Shown: one piece after another, positions 7,168 through 14,848 of the stretch
How the letters are laid out: each line of letters begins with the position of its first letter
Position numbering within the stretch: the first letter of the stretch is position 1
Source: an uncultured Phascolarctobacterium sp.
Lineage (GTDB): Bacteria; Bacillota; Negativicutes; Acidaminococcales; Acidaminococcaceae
Assembly: GCA_958448515.1 (NCBI GenBank)
Contig: CAUDEF010000006.1
Location: forward strand, 1-64,000
Length of the DNA: 64,000 bases
Direction of reading: 5' to 3'
Program-made: the position numbers and the translations under genes
Notes under the pieces: model-generated
Seen by the model: only the letters and a program-made list of their open reading frames with translations
Database searches by the model: none
What the model was told of the DNA's origin: nothing

Positions 7168-9240
7168 ATGGAAGTTAAGGTTGCCAAGTTTTGTGGTTTT
7201 TGTTATGGTGTTAAAAGAGCTGTTGATATAGCAAATAAAGCTGCTTCAGAGCATATGTGCGGAGGCACATTAGGCCCTTTGATTCATAATCCCCAGTTAA
7301 TTGAAGAACTGGCTAGGCAGGGAATTGCCTGCAAGGAGAGTCTTGATGAGTTTTCTGAAGGAGAGGCAGTTATTTTTCGTTCCCATGGTGTTGGCCCGGA
7401 AGTTTATCGCCAGGCACAGGAAAAAGGACTGACTGTTATTGATGCTACATGTCCCAATGTGCGTCTGGCTCAGCAGAAGGCTGCTCAGGCTGCTGCTGAT
7501 GGATATTTTCCTGTTATTGTTGGTGAAAAAAATCATCCTGAGGTAAAAAGTATTTTAAAATGGGCAGGAAAAAACGCTATCGTTATAGAATGTATAAGAG
7601 ATATCTCTGATATTCCTCAAAAAGAGAAATATGCAGTTATAATTCAGACTACATTTGAACTGGAAAAGTTTGAAGCAATTCTGTCTGAAATACAAAAACA
7701 GCGAACAGGTGAGTACAGAGTTGAAAAAACTATTTGCCTTGCTACTTCACAGCGGCAGAATGCAGCTCTGCAGCTGGCTAAAGATGTTGATGCCATGATT
7801 GTTATTGGCGGAAAAAACAGTGCCAATACCAGACATTTATATGAGCTTGTTGCTGATAAGTGCAAAGCTGCGTATCATATAGAAACGGCAGCTGAATTAA
7901 AAAAGGAAATGTTTAGAGGTTTCACAAAAATTGGAATTACGGCGGGAGCATCAACTCCGGACCGCTTAATTAAGGAGGCTATTATTGTAATGGAAAACAT
8001 GGAATCTTTTGAAAGTATGCTTGAACAAAGTTTGGAGGATGTAAATGTATATCCTGGTAAAATTGTTGAAGCAACCGTTATTCAATTAGATAAAGACGGT
8101 GTATATGTTGATTTTGGTTATATGCGTGAAGGCATGATTACTTATGCAGAATGGTCCGCAACTGAAACAGCAGAAGAATTAATGCAAAAAATTAAAGAAG
8201 GCGACAAAGTAGAAGCTAAAATTATTCCTGGTTCTTCCAAAGATGATTTTGTTCGTCTTTCTAAAATTAAAGCTGAACGCGATGCTGCATGGAAAAATGT
8301 TGCTGAACTTCCTGAAGGTGAAAAACGTGTTGCTACCGTTAAGGTTTTGCGTGTAATTAAAAACAAAGCTAAAAACATTGTTGGTCTTGCAGTTGCTGTT
8401 GAAGGTGTGGAAGGTTTTCTGCCTGCTTCTCATGTTGAATTACGCCGTGTAGAAGATTTCAGCGGTTATATTGGACAAGAACTTGAAGCAGAAATTATCG
8501 AAGTAGATCTTGAGAAAAAACGTATTGTTGTTTCTCGCCGTGACCTTTTGAAAGCTGAAAAAGAAGCTAAAGCAAAAGCTTGGAAAGAAGCTAAAGAAGC
8601 ACGCATTCAGGCTGCAAAAGAAGCAAGAGCTGCTGCTGAAGAAGCTGCTTATGCTTCTGTTACCGAAGGTGAAAAAGTAACTGGTAAAGTTGTAAAAGTT
8701 GCAGACTTTGGTCTGTTTGTAGAAGTAGGTCAAGGTTTGGTTGGTCTTGTACATAACACCGAGCTTTCCTGGAATCGCAAAGATAAAGCTGAAGATGTAG
8801 CTAAAGTTGGCGATGAAGTTGAAGTACTTGTTATGAAAATTGATCGCGGAAACAAACGTGTAGCACTCAGCATTAAAGCTACTCAGGAAGATCCCTGGAA
8901 AGTAGACGCTGCTAAACTTCATGTAGGCGAAGTTGTAGAATGCCAGGTAGTTCGTTTCCTTGCTTTTGGTGCAATCGTTAAAGTTACCGATAAAGTTGAA
9001 GGTTTAGTACATGTTTCTGAAATTGCTGAAGAACGTATCAACAAACCTGAAGATGTTCTTGAAGTAGGTCAGGTAGTAAAAGCAGAAATCATTAAAATCG
9101 ACTTAGATAACAAAAAAGTTGGTTTGAGCATTGTTAAAGTTAAAAGAGATGCTGAAAAAGCAGAATACAGCTCTTACCTGACTGAAAAACCTGCTTTAAC
9201 TTCCGATCTTTCTGAGCAACTGGAAAATATTGAAAAATAA
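7168..9240 (+). CDS. ispH: IspH (HMBPP reductase) fused to ribosomal protein S1
   Basis: A 690-residue bifunctional protein. Residues 1 to about 275 are 4-hydroxy-3-methylbut-2-enyl diphosphate reductase, the last step of the MEP isoprenoid pathway; iron-sulfur cysteines are visible in KFCGFCYG (Cys12), DATCPNV (about 97) and TICLAT (about 190). Residues about 290-670 contain four S1 RNA-binding repeats (around 292, 390, 493 and 578) and a highly charged Ala/Lys/Glu linker near 465-490. This fusion is known in Clostridia and Negativicutes. From about 7990 onward, codon use shifts to that of a strongly expressed gene. An internal AAGGAGG (7972-7978) precedes the in-frame ATG 7990, so a free S1 protein may also be made (inference). 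Confidence 0.95.
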   Translation: MEVKVAKFCGFCYGVKRAVDIANKAASEHMCGGTLGPLIHNPQLIEELARQGIACKESLDEFSEGEAVIFRSHGVGPEVYRQAQEKGLTVIDATCPNVRLAQQKAAQAAADGYFPVIVGEKNHPEVKSILKWAGKNAIVIECIRDISDIPQKEKYAVIIQTTFELEKFEAILSEIQKQRTGEYRVEKTICLATSQRQNAALQLAKDVDAMIVIGGKNSANTRHLYELVADKCKAAYHIETAAELKKEMFRGFTKIGITAGASTPDRLIKEAIIVMENMESFESMLEQSLEDVNVYPGKIVEATVIQLDKDGVYVDFGYMREGMITYAEWSATETAEELMQKIKEGDKVEAKIIPGSSKDDFVRLSKIKAERDAAWKNVAELPEGEKRVATVKVLRVIKNKAKNIVGLAVAVEGVEGFLPASHVELRRVEDFSGYIGQELEAEIIEVDLEKKRIVVSRRDLLKAEKEAKAKAWKEAKEARIQAAKEARAAAEEAAYASVTEGEKVTGKVVKVADFGLFVEVGQGLVGLVHNTELSWNRKDKAEDVAKVGDEVEVLVMKIDRGNKRVALSIKATQEDPWKVDAAKLHVGEVVECQVVRFLAFGAIVKVTDKVEGLVHVSEIAEERINKPEDVLEVGQVVKAEIIKIDLDNKKVGLSIVKVKRDAEKAEYSSYLTEKPALTSDLSEQLENIEK
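7972..7992 (+). promoter_or_regulatory. Internal Shine-Dalgarno and in-frame ATG at the IspH/S1 junction
   Basis: AAGGAGG at 7972-7978 is followed 11 bases later by ATG 7990, in frame with the fusion and exactly at the boundary between the IspH domain and the S1 part. A second in-frame ATG lies at 7999. The site could support separate translation of a 416-residue S1 protein. This is inference from spacing and position. Confidence 0.5.
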
Positions 9241-9252
9241 CAGGTGATTCAG

Positions 9253-10329
9253 ATGCAGCGAGCTCAGCGTAAGCTAGAACATATCAGATATGCACTTGAA
9301 ATTGAATATGGTCCTCAGAGCACGCATTTTGAAGATATTCGCTTTGTACACAGCTGTCTGCCGGAAATTAATCCGGCAGACATTAATTTATCAGTTGATT
9401 TATTTGGTAAATCATTACAGGCACCATTTATGATAGATGCTATTACAGGCGGTACTGATGCTGTTAGTGATATTAACAAAAGTCTTGCAGTTATAGCTGC
9501 CAGTTTGGGTATTGGCATGGCTGTGGGTTCACAGTTTGGTACGGTGAAAACAGGCAGCGGATATGCCAGTTACGAGGTTATACGCAAGTATAATCCAGAT
9601 GGTATTATCTTTGCTAACATCAGTGCTTTGGCTTCTCCGGATTTGGCGCAGGATGCTGTAAATATGATTGATGCAGATGCTCTGGAGGTTCACTTAAATC
9701 CTGCTCAGGAGCTTTTTATGCCTGAGGGTGATAAAGATTTTTCCAATCTGCTTAGAAATCTTGTTGCCATACGTGACGGTGTAAGTGTTCCTGTCATAAT
9801 TAAAGAAACAGGTTGTGGAATAGCTCTGGAAGAATACGATATTTTGCTTAAAGAAGGTTTTACTTTTTTTGATTGTGCCGGTGCAGGAGGAACAAATTTT
9901 CCTGCTATTGAAGCAAAACGTGCGGGTATTAATCTAAGTGACGATTTTCTATTTTGGGGAAATCCTACATGCTGGAGTATTTTGGATGGCTCCAGTATTT
10001 TAGATAGTGAATGTATTTTAATTGGCTCTGGGGGCATTGATAATGCTTCTAAAGCGGTTAAGGCTTTAGCTTTGGGAGCTGATGTTGTTGCTATGTCCGG
10101 AGCAGTATTGGATATACTGACTAATAAAGGGATTTCAGAAGCTGAAAGGTTCTTTGAAGAATTAAGCAGTGATTTGAAAAATTACATGTTATTACTTGGT
10201 TGCCGCAATTGTAAAGAGCTGCATAACGTTCCCTTAATATTTTTTAATGATACAATCAGTTACATGCAGTGTCGTGGTTTTGATATTACTAAAGTAAGTA
10301 AATACCGCAGAAAAACAGACTTTGAATAG
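9253..10329 (+). CDS. fni: Type 2 isopentenyl-diphosphate delta-isomerase
   Basis: A 358-residue FMN-dependent enzyme interconverting IPP and DMAPP. Diagnostic segments are RKLEHI at the N-terminus, DAITGGT near residue 60, and VHLNPAQELFMPEGD near 152, which holds the His-Asn-Gln-Glu residues that bind diphosphate and metal; FWGNPTCWS and GSGGIDNASKAVKALALGAD form the FMN phosphate site. It directly follows ispH, so two adjacent isoprenoid steps are co-transcribed. ATG 9253 with AGGTGAT upstream is preferred; a GTG at 9244 is the alternative. Confidence 0.93.
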   Translation: MQRAQRKLEHIRYALEIEYGPQSTHFEDIRFVHSCLPEINPADINLSVDLFGKSLQAPFMIDAITGGTDAVSDINKSLAVIAASLGIGMAVGSQFGTVKTGSGYASYEVIRKYNPDGIIFANISALASPDLAQDAVNMIDADALEVHLNPAQELFMPEGDKDFSNLLRNLVAIRDGVSVPVIIKETGCGIALEEYDILLKEGFTFFDCAGAGGTNFPAIEAKRAGINLSDDFLFWGNPTCWSILDGSSILDSECILIGSGGIDNASKAVKALALGADVVAMSGAVLDILTNKGISEAERFFEELSSDLKNYMLLLGCRNCKELHNVPLIFFNDTISYMQCRGFDITKVSKYRRKTDFE

Positions 10330-10350
10330 TTTTCAAAGTCTGTTTTTTTA
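10312..10350 (+). terminator. Terminator overlapping the end of fni
   Basis: A stem of at least 14 bp pairs 10312-10326 with 10332-10346 and is followed by a T run. The 5' arm includes the last codons of fni, and the stop codon TAG sits in the loop. Confidence 0.88.
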
Positions 10351-10401
10351 TTTTAATAGTTTTTCTCAAAATTATTTTTTATGGAATTTGCTATCATCTT
10401 A

Positions 10402-10410
10402 TGATATAAT
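10402..10410 (+). promoter_or_regulatory. Extended -10 promoter for the DUF512-der operon
   Basis: TGATATAAT is an extended -10 element (TGn plus perfect TATAAT), 35 bases before the start codon at 10445. No good -35 hexamer is seen at 17 bases, which is usual for extended -10 promoters. Confidence 0.55.
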
Positions 10411-10444
10411 CAAGTGATAAATATTTTGATTGAAGGAGATTCTG

Positions 10445-11740
10445 ATGTTTGGTTTGATTAGCAAGGTTCGTAAGCATAGTTTGGCTGAACAGGCTGGAAT
10501 TAAAGCCGGAGAAAAGCTTTGTCAGATTAATGGTGTCAGTGTCACAGATATTATAGAGCTAAGTTTTTATACATCTGATTATGAAGTAGATTTAGTTATC
10601 GAAGATAAAGATGGCTGTATCAGAAATGTGCATATAGTTAAATATCCTGATGAAGATTTAGGTTTAGAGTTTGAATCTGCTGTTTTTGATAAAGTAAGTA
10701 CATGCTACAATAAATGTATTTTTTGTTTTGTCGACCAGATGATTCCTGGAATGCGTCCCGGACTTTATGTACGTGACGATGATTACAGATTATCATTTTT
10801 ATATGGTAACTTTATAACTCTGACGAATATGAAAGATGAAGATTTTGAAAGAATTATTCGTACTCATCTTTCTCCTCTCTATATTTCCGTACACGCTACC
10901 GATTCTGAAGTAAGGTGTAAAATGATGAATAATCGTTTTGCAGGTAAGCTGATGGAACAGATACAAAGGCTTTTGGATGCAGGTATAGAAATTCACACAC
11001 AGATTGTTTGCTGTCCTGGTTATAATGATGGCAGTATTCTGGAAAAAACATTTAAAGATTTGTATGCATTGCATCCCGGAATATTGACAATGGCTGTAGT
11101 TCCTGTAGGACTTACAAAGCATAGGGAACATCTTCATCCTATGCGTACTTTTACTCCTGAGGAAGCTGCTGCTATAGTTGATATGGTTACCAAATGGCAG
11201 ACTGAATGCCGCAAGGAAACAGGAAAGTCCTTTGTTTATCTTGGAGATGAATTTTATCTTCTCGCTAATAAAGATTTGCCTACTTCAGAGTGGTATGATG
11301 GCTTTCCGCAGTTAGAAAACGGTATAGGCCTTACACGCAGTTTTCTGGACGAGTGGAATGAGACGCTGAAGCTGCTGAAAAATTGCAAAGGTACAGCTGA
11401 TGCAACTTTAGTTGTAGGTGAGAGTGCAGAGAAAGTTATTGCTCCGTTAGTCGAAGATTTGAATTGCATTTTTGGTACTAATCATCAGGTTATTGGTGTA
11501 AAAAACATTTTCTTTGGTGGTAAAGTAAATGTTACTGGCTTGCTGGTTGGCGGGGACATACTTGCTGCAACCAAAGGATGCCAGAGACTTATAATTCCTG
11601 CAGTAGTTTTAAATAATGATGATTTATTTTTGGATGATATGTCTTTTCAGGAGTTTAAGGAACAATTTGAAGGCAAGGTTGAGGTTGCAAAAGATGCCAG
11701 AGAGCTGCTGCATTTGTTAACAACTCCTAAGGAGGGATAG
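10445..11740 (+). CDS. DUF512 protein: PDZ plus radical-SAM-like iron-sulfur protein
   Basis: A 431-residue protein of the DUF512 family. An N-terminal PDZ-like segment (residues 1-65; LAEQAGIKAGEKLCQING) precedes a cysteine motif C87-x3-C91-x2-C94 of radical SAM type, followed by DDDYRLSFLYGNFITLTN. The central part resembles a radical SAM barrel and the last about 200 residues are the DUF512 region. The reaction is not known to me. Position just upstream of der is conserved in many Bacillota. ATG 10445 has AAGGAG at the right distance; a TTG at 10430 would overlap that ribosome-binding site. Confidence 0.85.
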   Translation: MFGLISKVRKHSLAEQAGIKAGEKLCQINGVSVTDIIELSFYTSDYEVDLVIEDKDGCIRNVHIVKYPDEDLGLEFESAVFDKVSTCYNKCIFCFVDQMIPGMRPGLYVRDDDYRLSFLYGNFITLTNMKDEDFERIIRTHLSPLYISVHATDSEVRCKMMNNRFAGKLMEQIQRLLDAGIEIHTQIVCCPGYNDGSILEKTFKDLYALHPGILTMAVVPVGLTKHREHLHPMRTFTPEEAAAIVDMVTKWQTECRKETGKSFVYLGDEFYLLANKDLPTSEWYDGFPQLENGIGLTRSFLDEWNETLKLLKNCKGTADATLVVGESAEKVIAPLVEDLNCIFGTNHQVIGVKNIFFGGKVNVTGLLVGGDILAATKGCQRLIIPAVVLNNDDLFLDDMSFQEFKEQFEGKVEVAKDARELLHLLTTPKEG

Positions 11741-11741
11741 T

Positions 11742-12251
11742 ATGCTGCAGATTTACACAGGTAATGGCAAAGGAAAAACTACAGCAGCGTTAGGGGTGGT
11801 TCTGCGCGCATCAGGATATAATATGACTGTAATAATGTATTCGTTTTTTAAAGATGATCCTGACTACGGTGAAGCACGCGCTGCCTGCCAGTTAAAAAAT
11901 TTTTCTTTGATTCAGGTTGGCCGCGATGCTTTTGTAAACTTTAAGAATCCTGATCCTGTTGATTTAAAAATGTGCCAGCAGGGATGGGAGCAGGCTAAAA
12001 AAAGTATCCTCAATAAGGAAGCAGATATTATTATTTTAGATGAATTTATCATTGCTTTAGCTTTTAACTTATTGAATACTGATGAAGTAATAGAATTTTT
12101 AAAAGCACATAAAAATGATATGGAAATAATTTTAACAGGAAGATATGCCGATGAGAAAATTATAAAAATAGCTGATCTTGTAACTGAAATGCAGGAAATT
12201 AAGCATTATTTTCATAAAGGAGTATCTTCAAGAAATGGCATAGATCATTAA
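11742..12251 (+). CDS. Cob(I)alamin/corrinoid adenosyltransferase, CobO/BtuR type
   Basis: A 169-residue P-loop protein. The N-terminus YTGNGKGKTTAALG is the distinctive CobA/CobO/BtuR P-loop, and IIILDEFI supplies the Walker B aspartate. The C-terminus LVTEM-x5-KHYFHKGVSSRNGID matches the family end motif. Members transfer the adenosyl group from ATP to cobalt in corrinoids. No other cobalamin gene is nearby, so a corrinoid-repair role or a divergent ATPase function are both possible. It starts 1 base after the DUF512 gene stop, with AAGGAGG upstream. Confidence 0.85.
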   Translation: MLQIYTGNGKGKTTAALGVVLRASGYNMTVIMYSFFKDDPDYGEARAACQLKNFSLIQVGRDAFVNFKNPDPVDLKMCQQGWEQAKKSILNKEADIIILDEFIIALAFNLLNTDEVIEFLKAHKNDMEIILTGRYADEKIIKIADLVTEMQEIKHYFHKGVSSRNGIDH

Positions 12252-12264
12252 GGAGACTGAGAAT

Positions 12265-13593
12265 ATGGGAAAACCAATAGTAGCTATTGTTGGCAGACCA
12301 AATGTTGGCAAGTCAACACTTTTTAATATTTTTGCAAACAGCAGAATTTCTATTGTTGAAGACACCCCCGGTGTTACACGTGACAGACTGTATGCGACAG
12401 CAGAGTGGCTTGATAAAGAATTTATGATGGTTGATACCGGCGGTATCGAAATTATGAATGCAGACGCTATTGCTGTATCAATCAGGCAACAGGCTCAAAT
12501 TGCTATTAAAGAAGCTGATGTTATTTTGTTTGTATGCGATGCAAGAACAGGTATTACCGGAGAAGATGCTGAAGTTGCACGTATGCTGAGACAGTCCAAA
12601 AAACCTATTATTTTGGCTATTAATAAGGCGGATTCTCCAAAACAGGAAATGAATATTTATGAATTTTACAATTTAGGCATCGGAGAGCCTATTCCTGTAT
12701 CTGCGTCAAACCACTTAGGTCTTGGCGATTTACTGGATGCGGTTGTTGCTAAATTTCCCGATCAAAGTGCTCTGGGTATCAGTGATGAGGAAGATGAAAT
12801 TAAAGTTGCTCTGATTGGCAGACCAAATGTTGGTAAATCTTCTATTTTCAATACTCTTGTCGGTGAAGAACGTTCTATTGTAAGCAATGTTGCAGGAACA
12901 ACTCGTGATGCGATTGATACACCTGTAGTCAGAGATGGACAGAAATATTTGTTTATTGATACTGCTGGTATGCGCCGCAAAGCAAAAATTGATGAGCCAA
13001 TTGAAAAGTACAGTATCATGCGTTCTTTAAGAGCAGTAGACAGAAGTGACGTTGTTCTTATGGTTTTTGATGCTGTTGAAGGTGTAACCGAACAGGATAA
13101 AAAGATTGTAGGCTACGCTCACGAAGCAGGCAAAGCGTTGATTTTGGTTGTCAATAAATGGGATTTATACGAAAAAGATAATACTTCCACTTTAAGATAT
13201 ACTGAAATGTTACGCAAAGAGCTGGTATTTTTACAGTATGCACCGGTTGTATTTGTTTCTGCTCTTACCAAACAGCGTATTCACAGATTGCCGGAAGTAA
13301 TTTCTTATGCTGCTGAACAGAATGCAATGAGAATTTCTACAAGCGTTTTAAACCAGGTTATTGAAGATGCAGTAGCTATTAATCCTACTCCTACCGATAA
13401 AGGCAAGAGACTCAAAATTTTATATGCTACTCAGGTTAAGATTAAACCTCCTACATTTGTTATTTTTGTAAATGAACCGGAAATAATGCATTTTTCATAT
13501 CAGCGTTATTTGGAAAATAAACTTCGTGAAGCATTTGGATTTGAAGGTACGCCTATTCAAATGATTATTCGCGGCAAAAATGAAGATGAATAG
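12265..13593 (+). CDS. der: Ribosome biogenesis GTPase Der (EngA)
   Basis: A 442-residue GTPase with two tandem G domains and a C-terminal KH-like domain, needed for 50S subunit maturation. Both P-loops are clear: GRPNVGKST near residue 9 and GRPNVGKSS near 187. Each domain has its DTPG/DTAG switch and NKxD motif (NKAD, NKWD). The length is standard. It starts with AAGGAG 9 bases upstream, 13 bases after the cobO-like gene, and is followed by plsY. Confidence 0.97.
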   Translation: MGKPIVAIVGRPNVGKSTLFNIFANSRISIVEDTPGVTRDRLYATAEWLDKEFMMVDTGGIEIMNADAIAVSIRQQAQIAIKEADVILFVCDARTGITGEDAEVARMLRQSKKPIILAINKADSPKQEMNIYEFYNLGIGEPIPVSASNHLGLGDLLDAVVAKFPDQSALGISDEEDEIKVALIGRPNVGKSSIFNTLVGEERSIVSNVAGTTRDAIDTPVVRDGQKYLFIDTAGMRRKAKIDEPIEKYSIMRSLRAVDRSDVVLMVFDAVEGVTEQDKKIVGYAHEAGKALILVVNKWDLYEKDNTSTLRYTEMLRKELVFLQYAPVVFVSALTKQRIHRLPEVISYAAEQNAMRISTSVLNQVIEDAVAINPTPTDKGKRLKILYATQVKIKPPTFVIFVNEPEIMHFSYQRYLENKLREAFGFEGTPIQMIIRGKNEDE

Positions 13594-13602
13594 GTGATGT
13601 AA

Positions 13603-14238
13603 ATGATGACTAATGAAGTTGGCATACTTCATTTTGTGCTTGGCTTTTTGTTTGGCGGGCTATGCGGCTCAGTGCCCAGCGGCCTGTGGATTGTAAAAAG
13701 CTTTTTTGGCATCGATATAAGAGACTACGGCAGTAAAAATATTGGAACTACTAATGTATTTCGTACCGTAGGAGCTAAAACAGCAGTGCTGGTGCTTATT
13801 GCAGATATGCTTAAAGGTATTGTAGCAGTAGCAGCAGTAAGTTATTTGTTTAATAATCCTGTGTTGGATGTTGTAACAGCTTTAGGTGCACTTTTAGGAC
13901 ATAATTATTCTGTATTTTTAGGATTTAAAGGTGGCAAGGGTGTTGCTACCGGCTTAGGATTGCTGGTATTTTTAATGCCTAAGGTATCTTTGGCAGGTTT
14001 TCTTATCTGGCTTGTTATAGTGCTTTTAACTCGTTACGTTTCACTTGGTTCTATTGTTGCGGCTGTATTTACGCCTGTATTTGCGTGGTATTTTATGTAT
14101 CCGCCTGCGTATATAGTATTTGGTTTTATAGCGGGAGTTTTCGTTATTGTGCGTCACAAGGATAACATAAAAAGACTGCTGAGCGGAACAGAAAGTAAAA
14201 TTAAACCCGGTAATGCCAAAGATTTGAAAAAAAATTAG
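13603..14238 (+). CDS. plsY: Acyl-phosphate glycerol-3-phosphate acyltransferase PlsY
   Basis: A 211-residue multi-pass membrane enzyme that makes lysophosphatidate from acyl-phosphate and glycerol-3-phosphate. Family motifs are GSVPSGLWIVK near residue 23, DYGSKNIGTTNVFRT near 43, and the glycine-rich GHNYSVFLGFKGGKGVATG near 97. Five or so hydrophobic helices are visible. It provides the substrate for PlsC at 6.6 kb. Two adjacent ATGs (13603, 13606) are possible starts. The operon ends just after it at a hairpin. Confidence 0.95.
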   Translation: MMTNEVGILHFVLGFLFGGLCGSVPSGLWIVKSFFGIDIRDYGSKNIGTTNVFRTVGAKTAVLVLIADMLKGIVAVAAVSYLFNNPVLDVVTALGALLGHNYSVFLGFKGGKGVATGLGLLVFLMPKVSLAGFLIWLVIVLLTRYVSLGSIVAAVFTPVFAWYFMYPPAYIVFGFIAGVFVIVRHKDNIKRLLSGTESKIKPGNAKDLKKN

Positions 14239-14240
14239 TA

Positions 14241-14285
14241 AAATTCCTCAATATGTACATAAGTGCGTATTGAGGAATTTTTTTA
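14241..14285 (+). terminator. Rho-independent terminator after plsY
   Basis: A 13-bp perfect stem (14241-14253 with 14268-14280) is followed by a T run. It begins 2 bases after the plsY stop. Confidence 0.88.
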
Positions 14286-14302
14286 GTTTACAAAAAAATC
14301 AT

Positions 14303-14332
14303 TTGTATTTTTAGAAAGAACAGTGTTATAAT
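14303..14332 (+). promoter_or_regulatory. Probable promoter of the ACT-hom-thrB operon
   Basis: TATAAT at 14327-14332 with TTGTAT at 14303-14308 (18-base spacer). The -10 box is perfect and the -35 is partial. It lies 40 bases before the ACT gene, leaving no room for a riboswitch or T-box. Confidence 0.55.
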
Positions 14333-14371
14333 ATCATCATAATATTTTATAGAAAAGCGGAGGATTTACTT

Positions 14372-14815
14372 ATGAATGAAAAATCTACTTTTTACTTAGT
14401 ACGTGAAGAAATTTTGCCTGAAGCTATTAAAAAGACTATTAAAGTTAAAGAAATCTTAAAAAGAGGCGAAATTAAAACTATCAATGAAGCCGTAGAAAAA
14501 ATGGGTTTGAGCAGAAGTGCTTATTATAAATACAAAGATTATGTTTTTCCTTTCTATGAAGCAAGCAAGGAAAAAATTATCACTTTATCCCTGTTACTTG
14601 AACATAAATCCGGTGTATTGTCTAAAGTATTAAATACTGTAGCAGATGATTCCGGCAGCATTATGACTATCAATCAGGGAATTCCTTTACAGGGAGTTGC
14701 AAACACAACTATTTCTATTGAAACTAAAAACCTTACAATTGATCTGGAAGCACTGCTGGATAAATTGCGCATGATTGACGGAGTAAAACGTCTGGAAGTA
14801 TTGGGTCAGGTATAA
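14372..14815 (+). CDS. ACT-domain protein, PheB/UPF0735 family
   Basis: A 147-residue protein. An N-terminal part with a helix-turn-helix-like segment (INEAVEKMGLSRSAYYKYKD, about residues 37-56) is followed by a C-terminal ACT domain (about 70-145; SLLLEHKSGVLSKVLN). ACT domains bind amino acids. The gene is immediately upstream of homoserine dehydrogenase and homoserine kinase, the usual UPF0735 neighbourhood, so a regulatory role in aspartate-family or aromatic amino acid metabolism is likely. The name PheB comes from B. subtilis; a chorismate mutase activity is not supported by the sequence. Confidence 0.88.
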   Translation: MNEKSTFYLVREEILPEAIKKTIKVKEILKRGEIKTINEAVEKMGLSRSAYYKYKDYVFPFYEASKEKIITLSLLLEHKSGVLSKVLNTVADDSGSIMTINQGIPLQGVANTTISIETKNLTIDLEALLDKLRMIDGVKRLEVLGQV

Positions 14816-14848
14816 GGCTGCTATTAAATTTTGATGGGGGGATCTGTT

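Noticed and set aside
8440..8922. A 160-codon antisense open frame opposite the S1 domains
   Set aside because: It is Phe/Ser/Asn-rich low-complexity translation caused by the strong codon bias of the S1 gene; no start signal.
14372..14815. Chorismate mutase function for the PheB-named protein
   Set aside because: Only the HTH-like and ACT regions are seen; the name is historical and no mutase motif is present.
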